Below, piece after piece: positions 36,124 to 45,385 of a stretch of 64,000 bases of DNA. The notes under the pieces are model-generated. The model worked only from the letters and a program-made list of their open reading frames with translations, was not told the DNA's origin and ran no database searches. The position numbers and the translations under genes are program-made. Numbering within the stretch: the stretch's first letter is position 1; each line of letters opens with the position of its first letter. This DNA comes from Candidatus Epulonipiscium sp. (GTDB taxonomy: Bacteria > Bacillota_A > Clostridia > Lachnospirales > Cellulosilyticaceae). Where the stretch lies: assembly GCA_012841565.1 (NCBI GenBank), contig DUUM01000431.1, forward strand, positions 1 to 64,000, given 5' to 3'.

Positions 36124-37089
36124 GTGAAAATAAAAACTGTCACAACACAAAACAATGTTTTTTTAGCACCTATGGCAGGCGTGACGGACTTACCTTTTCG
36201 GATTTTGTGCAAAAAACAAAACTGTGGCATGGTATATACGGAAATGGTCAGTGCTAAAGGATTACTATATGAGAGTGAAAAAACAGGCTTGCTTTTAGCT
36301 GTTGATAAAAGAGAACACCCAGTAGCTGCTCAGTTATTTGGAAGTGATCCAGGTATATTAGCTGAAATGGCAAAGCGGGTTGAACAGATGCCGGTTGATA
36401 TTATTGATATAAATATGGGCTGTCCGGCGCTTAAAATCACTAAAAATGGTGAGGGATCAGCCTTAATGAAAAATCCAGAAAGAATTGGGGAAATAGTTTA
36501 TAGCGTTGCACAGGCGATTCAAAAGCCTTTAACTATAAAAATTAGAAAAGGGTTTAATGAAAGTACCGTTAATGCAGTTCAGATAGCAAAAATTGCAGAG
36601 GAAGCAGGCGTTAGTGCTATTGCAATCCATGGTAGAACACGAGAGCAATTTTATAGTGGGAAAGCAGATTGGAACATTATTAAAGAAGTGAAGCAAGCGG
36701 TTTCTATCCCAGTTATAGGGAATGGTGATATTGTAGCGCCTCAAGATGCGAAAAATATGATTGAGCAAACAGGGTGCGATGCTGTTATGATTGGGCGGGG
36801 AGCTCAAGGGAATCCGTGGATATTTAGTAGAACCATTCATTATTTAGAAACGGGAATACTGCTACCAGAACCAACCGTAGAAGAACGTATTTCTACAGCT
36901 ATTGAACATGCCAAGATGATATTGGAGCATAAAGGTGATTATACGGGAATACGCCAAATGAGATCCCATCTTGCTTGGTATATGAAAGGTTTACCGAAAG
37001 CTTCAGAAATGCGTATGAAGATTAATAAAATAGAAACCTATGATCATCTGCAAAAAGCTCTTTGGGAATATGCCAGAGAGATAAGTTAG
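36124..37089 (+). CDS. dusB: tRNA-dihydrouridine synthase (DusB type)
   Basis: A 321-residue FMN enzyme reducing uridines in tRNA. APMAGVTDLPFRILC at the N-terminus binds FMN, DINMGCPALKITKNGEGSAL contains catalytic Cys100, with IHGRTREQFYSGKADW, GNGDI and DAVMIGRGAQGNPWIF completing the barrel. A C-terminal helical domain begins near 240. The GTG start at 36124 follows AAGGTGAAA and lies 10 bp after coaX. A dus gene between coaX and lysS is also the Bacillus arrangement. Confidence 0.94.
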   Translation: MKIKTVTTQNNVFLAPMAGVTDLPFRILCKKQNCGMVYTEMVSAKGLLYESEKTGLLLAVDKREHPVAAQLFGSDPGILAEMAKRVEQMPVDIIDINMGCPALKITKNGEGSALMKNPERIGEIVYSVAQAIQKPLTIKIRKGFNESTVNAVQIAKIAEEAGVSAIAIHGRTREQFYSGKADWNIIKEVKQAVSIPVIGNGDIVAPQDAKNMIEQTGCDAVMIGRGAQGNPWIFSRTIHYLETGILLPEPTVEERISTAIEHAKMILEHKGDYTGIRQMRSHLAWYMKGLPKASEMRMKINKIETYDHLQKALWEYAREIS

Positions 37090-37163
37090 GGCTACAAGTT
37101 TGTCATAACCACTCCTTAAAATGAATACATGTAATCATAATAGGAAAATAAGGAGCTGGATAC

Positions 37164-38060
37164 ATGGCTAAGTATGCTGAGCTATATTTTGCAGAACAAG
37201 AAGAGAATATCCCGATTAACAAGTACCTTATGAAACTACCACAAAATATTAGAAATAAGGTTTTAAAGTGGAAATTAGCTTTGAAATATGAAGAAAAAAC
37301 CATGTGGGAGATAAAAGGTGAAAATATACAAATGCCAATGACCTATAGGATGTATAAACAAATGCCCCTAACGTTGAGAAATGAACTATTTGAAAAAATA
37401 GAAAAGAAGTTAGAACAAAGAGGCATTACCCATGTTGTACTGCCGGGTTTTATCAATACGTCCCCATTTAAGGTTATACAAGAATGTACAGGCCATTATA
37501 TTAAACCATTTTTCATAATGGATGCTATTTGTTTTATTGCAAAAGAAAAGATAATAGATAAAGAGCTGCAACATTTGGAAATCGTTATTTTAGATGGAAA
37601 TTCACAAGAGGTAGATATAATCATTGATTTTATTTATCCTTACATAAACCATCTAACAGTCATTAGCAATGCACCAGAAAGATTTGAACAAAAAGCAGAA
37701 GCTATATTTAATGATGTAGGATTAAATATGCAGATTTTATCATATACTAAAGGTGCATTATCCCAGGCGGATATTATTATAGATACCCACTATGATGATC
37801 CGTCAGTGATTCATATGTGTAAAGCTAAAACAGTTTACTTAGATATTGGAAATCATGCTGAAAAAACCATTATGTTATTAGAGAGGCAAAATGGCGTTTT
37901 AGTAATCGATAAGTTCCTACTGGTAAAAAATGGAGAAGTAGTCAATATAACAAAAGCAGAACTGCTCCTTACCATAAATCAGACACTTACTAGAAACTAT
38001 AAAGAGACGATGAAAAGACTAAAAAAACAAAACATTAAGATTTATAGACTTAGAGAATAG
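37164..38060 (+). CDS. Hypothetical protein of unknown function (298 aa)
   Basis: I do not recognise this gene. It encodes a soluble 298-residue protein without signal peptide or membrane helix. The N-terminal part (1-95) is basic and helical (LKWKLALKYEEKTMWEIKGE, then MYKQMPLTLRNELFEKIEK). From about 145 an alternating beta/alpha pattern (LEIVILDGNSQEVDIIIDFI, HLTVISNAPERFEQ, ADIIIDTHYDD, KTVYLDIGNHAEKTIML) suggests a Rossmann-like nucleotide or dinucleotide fold, but no Gly-rich loop is evident. AAGGAG precedes ATG 37164. It lies between dusB and greA, in a block otherwise made of housekeeping genes, so it is probably conserved in close relatives. Confidence 0.65.
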   Translation: MAKYAELYFAEQEENIPINKYLMKLPQNIRNKVLKWKLALKYEEKTMWEIKGENIQMPMTYRMYKQMPLTLRNELFEKIEKKLEQRGITHVVLPGFINTSPFKVIQECTGHYIKPFFIMDAICFIAKEKIIDKELQHLEIVILDGNSQEVDIIIDFIYPYINHLTVISNAPERFEQKAEAIFNDVGLNMQILSYTKGALSQADIIIDTHYDDPSVIHMCKAKTVYLDIGNHAEKTIMLLERQNGVLVIDKFLLVKNGEVVNITKAELLLTINQTLTRNYKETMKRLKKQNIKIYRLRE

Positions 38061-38179
38061 GCTGCTATGTTTGACAAGTGATAATTAATAGGATATAATT
38101 TTTGAATTATGAAACGTAACCTAAAACAACTACAGATTTAAAAAGAATAGAGAAACCAAAAAAGGAAGGGGAATTTTAT

Positions 38180-38659
38180 ATGACACACAAACCAATATTA
38201 CTCACATATGAAGGGGTTAAGAAATTAGAGAAGGAACTTGAGCACCTCAAAATATTTAGGAGAATTGATGTTGCGGAAAAACTAAAGGAAGCCAGAGCTC
38301 AAGGTGATTTATCAGAGAATGCTGAATATGATGCTGCAAAAGAAGAACAAGCAGAGATTGAAACGCGAATTGCAGAAATTGAGAAGATGTTCCGCAATGT
38401 TGTAATAATAGATCAAGATGAGGATACAACCATAGATGTTGTTAAACCAGGATGTAGAGTTCTTTTGTACGACTCAAAATATGACGAAGAAGTAGAATAC
38501 ATGATTGTAGGATCCACAGAAGCTGACCCGACACAGGGTAAGATTTCTAATGAATCACTAGTGGGAGCTGCACTTTTAAATCATAAAGTAGGCGAGGAAA
38601 TAACCGTAAGTACAGCTTTTGGACAAGAAAAGTATAAAATACTTAAAATTTCAATTTAA
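38180..38659 (+). CDS. greA: Transcription elongation factor GreA
   Basis: A 159-residue factor that stimulates transcript cleavage by backtracked RNA polymerase. The N-terminal antiparallel coiled coil (about 8-80) has the tip GDLSENAEYDAAKEEQ with the acidic residues that reach the active site. The C-terminal FKBP-like domain includes GSTEADPTQGKISNESLVG. AAGGAAGGGG precedes ATG 38180. It lies immediately before lysS. Confidence 0.96.
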   Translation: MTHKPILLTYEGVKKLEKELEHLKIFRRIDVAEKLKEARAQGDLSENAEYDAAKEEQAEIETRIAEIEKMFRNVVIIDQDEDTTIDVVKPGCRVLLYDSKYDEEVEYMIVGSTEADPTQGKISNESLVGAALLNHKVGEEITVSTAFGQEKYKILKISI

Positions 38660-38704
38660 AGAACCTATAAAAATAGATTAGTAGTGCGAAAGGATGAAAT
38701 TAAC

Positions 38705-40201
38705 GTGTCTGAACAAAATGAAAATGCGACTAGTGGGGAACAAGAATTAAGTGAATTGTTAAAAGTGCGCCATGAAAAACTAGAAGATCTTCAAGGAAAA
38801 GGGAAAGATCCATATCAAATTGTAAAATATGAAGTAACAGCCTATAGCAATGATATTACAACAAACTTTGAAGAGTTTGAAGGAAAAGAAGTATCTATTG
38901 CAGGAAGGTTAATGTCAAAAAGAGATATGGGTAAGGCATCTTTTATTAACGTTCAGGATAAAGATGGAAGAATACAAGTGTATGTACGCCAAGATGAAAT
39001 AGATGAAGAAACATACGAAGATTTTAGAAAGTATGATCTTGGAGATATGGTTGGTCTTAAAGGGATTGTATTTAAAACCCAAAAAGGTGAAATTTCTATA
39101 AGAGCTCAGTATATAGAATTGCATGCTAAGAGTCTTCAAATTCTTCCAGAGAAATATCATGGATTAAAAGACACAGACTTAAGATATCGCCAAAGATATG
39201 TTGATTTAATCGTGAATCCAGAGGTTAAAGAAACCTTTGTTAAGCGTAGTGCAATTATTAAAGAAATTAGGAGTTTCTTAGATAACCGTGAGTATATTGA
39301 AGTAGAGACGCCAGTATTACACTCAATAGCAGGAGGAGCAGCAGCTCGTCCATTTAAGACTCACCATAACTCTCTAGATTTAGATATGTACCTTCGAATT
39401 GCACTTGAACTTCACCTTAAAAGGTTAATCGTAGGTGGATTTGATCGGGTATATGAAATTAGTCGTGTTTTTAGGAATGAAGGGATGTCAGTGCGCCATA
39501 ATCCTGAGTTCACACTGCTTGAACTTTATGAGGCGTATACAGATTATCATGGTATGATGGAACTCACAGAAGAGTTAATAAGAACTGTATCTCAAAAAGT
39601 TTTAGGTACTGCAGTTGTTACATTTAATGAAATAGAGATAGACCTTGAAAAGCCATTTGAACGTCTGACCATGGTAGAGGCAGTAAAGAAATATGCAAAT
39701 GTAGATTTTGATGCAATCAATACGTTAGAAGAAGCAAGGGCGTTAGCTAAAGAGCATAATGTAGGGATTGAGGGTCACTACTTAAAAGGGGATATTTTAA
39801 ATATGTTCTTTGAAAGATTTGTAGAAGAGCACCTTATTCAACCTACATTTATAATGGATCATCCAGTAGAAATATCACCACTTGCAAAACGTAAAACGGA
39901 TAACCCGGATTATACAGAGCGCTTTGAGCTTTTTATCGTAGGTAGAGAGTATGCAAATGCATTTTCTGAGTTGAATGATCCAGTCGATCAAAGATCACGC
40001 TTTCAGCGCCAAGATGAACTTAGGGCTGCAGGAGATGTTGAGGCTACTGAGCTTGATGAGGATTTCCTACATGCATTAGAGTACGGCATGCCACCAACAG
40101 GTGGACTTGGAATAGGGATAGATCGTTTAGTAATGCTTCTTACGGATTCATATTCCATAAGAGATGTACTTTTATTCCCAGCAATGAAACCAACTAAATA
40201 A
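38705..40201 (+). CDS. lysS: Lysyl-tRNA synthetase (class II)
   Basis: A 498-residue class IIb synthetase. N-terminal OB anticodon-binding domain (about 50-160), then motif 2 [18 protein letters not shown] and motif 3 [14 protein letters not shown]. The GTG at 38705 follows AAAGGATG with good spacing; a GTG at 38684 lies upstream of that site. Twenty N-terminal residues are Glu/Asn-rich. It is preceded by greA in the same orientation with a 45-bp gap and ended by a long hairpin. Confidence 0.96.
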   Translation: MSEQNENATSGEQELSELLKVRHEKLEDLQGKGKDPYQIVKYEVTAYSNDITTNFEEFEGKEVSIAGRLMSKRDMGKASFINVQDKDGRIQVYVRQDEIDEETYEDFRKYDLGDMVGLKGIVFKTQKGEISIRAQYIELHAKSLQILPEKYHGLKDTDLRYRQRYVDLIVNPEVKETFVKRSAIIKEIRSFLDNREYIEVETPVLHSIAGGAAARPFKTHHNSLDLDMYLRIALELHLKRLIVGGFDRVYEISRVFRNEGMSVRHNPEFTLLELYEAYTDYHGMMELTEELIRTVSQKVLGTAVVTFNEIEIDLEKPFERLTMVEAVKKYANVDFDAINTLEEARALAKEHNVGIEGHYLKGDILNMFFERFVEEHLIQPTFIMDHPVEISPLAKRKTDNPDYTERFELFIVGREYANAFSELNDPVDQRSRFQRQDELRAAGDVEATELDEDFLHALEYGMPPTGGLGIGIDRLVMLLTDSYSIRDVLLFPAMKPTK

Positions 40202-40205
40202 TTAT

Positions 40206-40258
40206 TTTTATACAATTATAGCCTCACTATTTTATAGTGAGGCTATAATTGTATAAAA
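40206..40258 (+). terminator. Very long terminator hairpin after lysS
   Basis: A perfect 25-bp inverted repeat (40206-40230 with 40234-40258) with loop TTT. It closes the long purR-lysS block. Confidence 0.85.
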
Positions 40259-40377
40259 TAAAAGGTTAAGGAGGATACTATTAGATAAAATAGTCGAATC
40301 AATGAGAAAGGTATGATATAATTAGTTTTATATAAAAGCCGTTATAGACAAGATATTATAATAGGAGACTTTATAAA

Positions 40378-41685
40378 ATGAGACATTATAAAAAGAAAGT
40401 ATATAAAATTAGACCCTATAGAAGTTACAGAAAAAAACCTAGAAAGATGAGAGTTTTTTTAATAGGTCTATTAGGCATACTTGTTGGCGTGGTGGTACTA
40501 GGATATATTCTCCCACATAAGGGGATTGTGCCATGGAAGCCCTTGTTCATAATAGAAGGATTTAAAGGGGAAGTCACATCTGACAAGGTGAAGAGAAAGC
40601 AACCCAAGGGTGTGATGCCTTTGTCGGGCTATATGACTGCCCCAGAAACAGATTATAAGTTACATCGTGAGCAGGTTAAGGTGAAGGGGATATATGTAAG
40701 TGGTAATCGTGCAGGTTCTGATAAGTTTGATGAATTAATTGAGCTATGTAAGCGCACAGAAATTAATGCTATGGTAATAGATATTAAAGGTGACCAAGGT
40801 TATTTGACATTTAGCGTGGATAATAATATTATTAAACAAGCAGGTATAATCCCGAAGTCAGTGCCTATCCAAGATATTAATCTTTTAATAGCCAAACTAC
40901 GGGAGAATAATATTTATCCTATTGGAAGAATCGTAACATTTAAAGATAATATTATAAAAAATACACATCCAGAATATATGGTAACTAAAAAAGATGGTAG
41001 TTTTTATCAGAGTAATGAACCAGGAAACCAGAAGGCAACCTGGTTGAACCCATATAATAAGAATGTATGGGAGTACATATTAAATATTGCAAAAGAGGCA
41101 GCAGCAGTAGGATTTGAGGAAATACAGTTTGATTATATAAGATTTCATGAGGGTATGTATGAAGGTGAGATTGATTTTGGATATGAGTCAGCAAGTAAGA
41201 GGAAATCTCAAATTATCTCTGAGTTTACAAAGTATATTGTAGAGCAACTACATAAAGAAGATGTATATGTATCAGCGGACGTATTTGGAGCCATTATTAC
41301 AAGCCAATTTGACGCAGATACGGTCGGGCAAGATTATATAGAGATGTCTAGATATCTTGATTTCATATGCCCCATGGTATATCCATCTCACTATGCAGAC
41401 GGTTCCTTTGGCGTAGAGAACCCAGATTTAGATCCTTATCAAGTGCTACTTGGTTCTATGTTAGCGTCTACCAACAAATTAAAAGAGATAGAGGAAACAG
41501 AACATAGGGCTGTCGTTAGACCATGGCTCCAGGATTTTACAGCCGCTTGGATGCGCAATCATCAAGTATATGGCCCCGAGCAAATTAGAGACCAAATAGG
41601 TGGGGTATATGATGCAGGCCTTGAGGAATGGTTGCTGTGGAATGCGTCTAATAGGTATACAGAAGGTGGATTATTAGAACAATAA
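40378..41685 (+). CDS. Membrane-anchored putative glycoside hydrolase (DUF4015)
   Basis: A 435-residue protein with a basic N-terminus (about 1-24), one membrane helix (about 26-43) and an extracellular DUF4015 TIM-barrel-like domain (about 95-420). Recognisable parts are VKGIYVSGNRAGSD, NAMVIDIKGDQGYL, YPIGRIVTFKD, TWLNPYNKNVWEYI, IQFDYIRFHEG, VSADVFGAI and FICPMVYPSHY. The Asp/Glu of FDYIRFHEG and the Asp of VSADVFG sit where barrel glycosidases place catalytic residues, but activity is unproven. Likely substrate is a wall or exopolysaccharide. AATAGGAGA precedes ATG 40378. Confidence 0.85.
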   Translation: MRHYKKKVYKIRPYRSYRKKPRKMRVFLIGLLGILVGVVVLGYILPHKGIVPWKPLFIIEGFKGEVTSDKVKRKQPKGVMPLSGYMTAPETDYKLHREQVKVKGIYVSGNRAGSDKFDELIELCKRTEINAMVIDIKGDQGYLTFSVDNNIIKQAGIIPKSVPIQDINLLIAKLRENNIYPIGRIVTFKDNIIKNTHPEYMVTKKDGSFYQSNEPGNQKATWLNPYNKNVWEYILNIAKEAAAVGFEEIQFDYIRFHEGMYEGEIDFGYESASKRKSQIISEFTKYIVEQLHKEDVYVSADVFGAIITSQFDADTVGQDYIEMSRYLDFICPMVYPSHYADGSFGVENPDLDPYQVLLGSMLASTNKLKEIEETEHRAVVRPWLQDFTAAWMRNHQVYGPEQIRDQIGGVYDAGLEEWLLWNASNRYTEGGLLEQ

Positions 41686-41698
41686 AGGATGTGAGAAG

Positions 41699-42124
41699 TT
41701 GATAGAACAAGAAGAAGTTATTCTGATGACCAAACTAGCCTTACATGAAAAGAAATATGGAAAAAAAGATAAGAAAAGAAGTTCCTATTTTAAATGGGAT
41801 TATATATATATTAACAATTGGTATACTAGGTTTGCAGTGGGGGTAGTTGTTGCAATTGTTGTTTTTTGGATGACTTTAACGGATGTCTATGTCAAAGAGA
41901 TTATTCCTGTTTTTGAGATTGATCTAGGGCAATATTTATCTAAGTATATACTCGCCTTCATTGGACTCATACTCATTTATACAGGGATTTCTACGGCTAT
42001 ATTCAATCGAAAATATGAAAACACACAAGATAGATTACGTGAATATGACCGATTACTTAAAGAATTAGATCGGCACCAAAACTTAAAACAATCCGGAGAG
42101 GAGGATTTGCATGGCACCATTTGA
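41699..42124 (+). CDS. Two-helix membrane protein of unknown function
   Basis: A 141-residue protein, not recognised. Basic N-terminal region (HEKKYGKKDKKRSS), two predicted membrane helices (about 47-66 and 83-102) and a charged C-terminal segment with coiled-coil character (RLREYDRLLKELDRHQNLK). TTG 41699 follows AAGGATGTGA; ATG 41726 is an alternative start. It overlaps the next membrane gene by 14 bp and follows the DUF4015 gene by 13 bp, so the three form an operon just before cdaA-cdaR-glmM. Confidence 0.6.
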   Translation: MIEQEEVILMTKLALHEKKYGKKDKKRSSYFKWDYIYINNWYTRFAVGVVVAIVVFWMTLTDVYVKEIIPVFEIDLGQYLSKYILAFIGLILIYTGISTAIFNRKYENTQDRLREYDRLLKELDRHQNLKQSGEEDLHGTI

Positions 42125-43055
42125 TGTGTTATTACAGGTTCGTGAGGAACTTATTAATTTTTATAAAAAGTATGAAAAAATTCTTATGCCATTATTAAAG
42201 TTTATAATGACAGTAAGTGTCCTTTTGTTAATTAGCGATACAATAGGGTATGCCAAACCGTTAACAAAAACAACAATAATACTTATGATGGGGTTAATGG
42301 GAGTCTTTCTATCTCCGCAGTTAATTATGTTATTGTTTATTCTACTAACATCACTACATGTAGGTGCAGGGTCTTTAGAGGTAGGTCTTATTGTTTTTAT
42401 CTTTCTTTTGATTATTTATCTACTGTTTGTAAGATTATACCCTTTGGAAAGTTTATTTATTGTAGGGATGATTATCGCATACAAATTCCATATACCTTAC
42501 ATAATACCGTTAATTGCAGGACTTTTTAGTTCTTTAGCAGCAATCGTAGCAGTAACAATAGGAGCTACCATATGGTATAGTGCACCCCAATTTGTAACTA
42601 TGATGGAAAGTCAGAGTGCAGAAATAGCAGATATAGTAGGTGTTATTAACACAAATATTACGACGTTGCAAGCAGTATTTAAAAGTGATCAAACGCTACT
42701 AGCTAGTATTATTATTTTATCAGCAGTACTGTTAACCGTCTATATTATACGAAAACAGAATATTGATTTTGCAGAATATATTGCTATTTTAGTCGGGGTA
42801 GTCATGAACTTAGTTGGATTTTTATTTGCGATCATACTCCTTAGGGTAGAAGTTGGGATAGCAGGTCTTATGATATCAACCATAATGTGTGGAATAATTG
42901 CTGTGGTAGTACAGTTTTTTGCCAAGATAGCTGATTATTCTAGGACGGAAACAGTTCAATTTGAAGATGAAAAAAATTATTACTATGTAAAAGTTGTTCC
43001 TAAAATCATTGCTCAAAAATCAAAAAGGCAAATAAAGCGTAATTATACCAAGTAA
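42111..43055 (+). CDS. Polytopic membrane protein of unknown function upstream of cdaA
   Basis: A 314-residue protein with about seven to eight membrane helices (between 26 and 275) and a short basic cytoplasmic tail (KVVPKIIAQKSKRQIKRNY). Not recognised. Low charge in the body and no transporter signature. GGAGAGGA precedes ATG 42111, which lies inside the preceding gene (14-bp overlap), implying translational coupling and perhaps a two-protein complex. Its place directly before cdaA suggests, but does not show, a link with c-di-AMP or wall synthesis. Confidence 0.65.
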   Translation: MAPFDVLLQVREELINFYKKYEKILMPLLKFIMTVSVLLLISDTIGYAKPLTKTTIILMMGLMGVFLSPQLIMLLFILLTSLHVGAGSLEVGLIVFIFLLIIYLLFVRLYPLESLFIVGMIIAYKFHIPYIIPLIAGLFSSLAAIVAVTIGATIWYSAPQFVTMMESQSAEIADIVGVINTNITTLQAVFKSDQTLLASIIILSAVLLTVYIIRKQNIDFAEYIAILVGVVMNLVGFLFAIILLRVEVGIAGLMISTIMCGIIAVVVQFFAKIADYSRTETVQFEDEKNYYYVKVVPKIIAQKSKRQIKRNYTK

Positions 43056-43161
43056 GATATAATGGCCAAGAAAATTAACGTAAATTATAAGTAATTAATA
43101 TGCCAGAGTGTAATAAACATGATATAATAACCTAAAGAGATAGAGAAAAGAGGTTTTGTCA

Positions 43162-44025
43162 TTGAATTTTCTTGGAGAAGTATTTTCAAAGATATCCTTT
43201 TTAAATATCCCACACTTAGGCATCAATGATGTTATTGATATTATTGGGGTGGCGTATTTAATTTATAAGGTAATAAGCTGGATTAAAGATACAAGGGCCT
43301 GGTCACTATTTAAAGGTGTTGGGGTCGTTATTCTTCTTGCGCTTATAGCCAACATATTCGACTTACATACAATTTGGTGGATTCTTTCAAATTCATTACC
43401 AGTCGGAGCTATTGGTATGGTTGTTATTTTTCAACCAGAACTTAGAAGAGCCTTAGAACAAATTGGTCGTGGGAAGATTTTATCATCTATAGCTGGACTG
43501 GAGTCTGAACGAACCGGGTCGGCTTTAAAAGAAGAGACGGTCAATGCTCTTATAAGAGCAATATTTAAAATGGCACAAGTTAGAACGGGTGCTCTTATTG
43601 TTATTGAAAAAGATACAAAATTGGGAGATGTAGAACGTACGGGTATAATAATAGATGCAGTGGTTAGTAGCCAGTTGTTAATCAACATATTTGAAGATAA
43701 AACGCCCCTTCATGATGGGGCGGTTATCATTAGTAATAATCGTATTTCTGCGGCAACGTGTTTTTTACCCTTAACCGATAGCCAAGAGGTGAGTAAGGCT
43801 TTAGGAACTAGGCATAGGGCAGCCATTGGGATATCAGAAATATCAGATGCTATTGTAATTGTGGTATCTGAAGAAACTGGAACCGTATCAGTGGTTCACA
43901 ATGGGAATATGGACAGAGGCGTAGATACTGAAGCATTAAAAAGAAAATTAATTAGAATTAATACAGGAAAAAATAAGATAGAAACGAGATTAAGGTTTTG
44001 GAAAGGATGGAATAAAAATGAGTAA
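43162..44025 (+). CDS. cdaA: Diadenylate cyclase CdaA
   Basis: A 287-residue membrane-bound c-di-AMP synthase. Three membrane helices (about 13-75) are followed by the DAC domain (about 90-245), with the catalytic DGA motif at 185-187 and RHR at 217-219 (SKALGTRHRAAIG). TTG codons occur at 43156 and 43162; AGAGG is properly spaced only for 43162. cdaR overlaps by 8 bp and glmM follows, the conserved cdaA-cdaR-glmM unit in which CdaR and GlmM modulate CdaA. Confidence 0.95.
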   Translation: MNFLGEVFSKISFLNIPHLGINDVIDIIGVAYLIYKVISWIKDTRAWSLFKGVGVVILLALIANIFDLHTIWWILSNSLPVGAIGMVVIFQPELRRALEQIGRGKILSSIAGLESERTGSALKEETVNALIRAIFKMAQVRTGALIVIEKDTKLGDVERTGIIIDAVVSSQLLINIFEDKTPLHDGAVIISNNRISAATCFLPLTDSQEVSKALGTRHRAAIGISEISDAIVIVVSEETGTVSVVHNGNMDRGVDTEALKRKLIRINTGKNKIETRLRFWKGWNKNE

Positions 44026-45349
44026 ATTCTTTTCCAATAACATTGTATGGAAGACGGCATCCCTTATATCAGCCCTTATATTATGGGTGTTTGTTATTAA
44101 TACTGCCAATCCTCCTCAGTCCTATGATATGAAAAATAGAACCATATCCTTGAGGGGGGCTGATTTATTAGAAAATAAAGGGTATGTTATAAAAAATGAG
44201 ACAGCTCTTCGGGAACAAAAAGTGCGCGTAGTTGTTAAAGGGCCAAGGTTGCAAATTGAGAAGATTAGGAGCAACCCTGAACTAATAGACATTAAAGTGG
44301 ATATTACAAAGTATGTCAATAACATATCAACTAACATGGATATGGTAGCCCCTATTGTACCTATTGATGTGAATGTGCCATTAGGCTTAACTATCGTAGA
44401 GCAATCACCTAAAAATTTAGAGGTCATATTCGAACGCGAAAAAACCGTAACTAAAAAGATCGAATATGTAATTAATGGGGGATCCAATAAAGAATATGAA
44501 ACCCTTACACCTAAAATCGTACCAGAAACAATAGAGGTATGGGGTGCTGAGTCCTATATGGACGAGATCGATACAGTTAGGATAGATATTGATGTAGAAA
44601 ACTTTTCTGAAGATGTTTTGACTTATGAAATACCAATTAAGATTTATAATGTAGAAGGTATAGAACTTACAGAACTTAAAAAATCCCATACGAATGCAGA
44701 AGTAACCCTTCCAATTGGTAAAAAGAAAATAGTACCACTTGAGATGCAATTTGTAGGCGCTTTACCGGAAGGATTTATACAAACGAGTGTAGGTGTATAT
44801 CCAAAAACGATTACAATTATAGGTAAACCGACATTAATTGATAGTATTACGTCAATAAAATTAGATAAAGTATCCCTAGAGAATATTATTGAAACGTCTA
44901 AAATTACCACGAAGTTTATCTTGCCGCCTGGCGTAAGTTATTTAGATCATATTGAAAATAGTGCTACAATAACAATACAGGTGAAGGAACAATCTATATA
45001 CGATTATAGGTTAGACCTAGCAAAGGCTAAGGTAAATATAATCAACCAACAAGGTGACTTTGACTATGAAATGTTAGATAGTGAGATTACAGTTAAAGTA
45101 AAATCTATAGCAGAGAACTTACTCAATGTTTCTTCCAGAGATATTGTGGTGACGATTGATATGCAAGGCTATAGCCAAGGGGAATATGAAATACCGATAA
45201 CTTTAGAATTCCCGCCAGAGGTTTTAGTAGTTGAAAACCCTCTAATAAGCATAAAGATAACAGAAAAGATTATAGAACCAGAGCTCGATCCGGAATTAGA
45301 ACTGGATTTGGGACCATATCCAGAACCTAATGCACAGGCAGAGGAATAA
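44018..45349 (+). CDS. cdaR: CdaA regulator CdaR (YbbR-domain protein)
   Basis: A 443-residue protein with one N-terminal membrane helix (about 9-25, ISALILWVFVINT) and four YbbR-like beta domains outside the cell (about 45-130, 135-215, 225-310, 320-415). The C-terminus is an acidic Pro-rich tail (EPELDPELELDLGPYPEP). In Bacillus and relatives CdaR binds CdaA and changes its activity. ATG 44018 lies within the end of cdaA. Confidence 0.92.
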   Translation: MSKFFSNNIVWKTASLISALILWVFVINTANPPQSYDMKNRTISLRGADLLENKGYVIKNETALREQKVRVVVKGPRLQIEKIRSNPELIDIKVDITKYVNNISTNMDMVAPIVPIDVNVPLGLTIVEQSPKNLEVIFEREKTVTKKIEYVINGGSNKEYETLTPKIVPETIEVWGAESYMDEIDTVRIDIDVENFSEDVLTYEIPIKIYNVEGIELTELKKSHTNAEVTLPIGKKKIVPLEMQFVGALPEGFIQTSVGVYPKTITIIGKPTLIDSITSIKLDKVSLENIIETSKITTKFILPPGVSYLDHIENSATITIQVKEQSIYDYRLDLAKAKVNIINQQGDFDYEMLDSEITVKVKSIAENLLNVSSRDIVVTIDMQGYSQGEYEIPITLEFPPEVLVVENPLISIKITEKIIEPELDPELELDLGPYPEPNAQAEE

Positions 45350-45385
45350 AAGAAATATCAACTTACAGAAGGAAGAGGGCAAAAA

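Noticed and set aside
44417..44749. Minus-strand aromatic-rich 110-residue frame inside cdaR
   Set aside because: Antisense of a conserved gene with no start signals.
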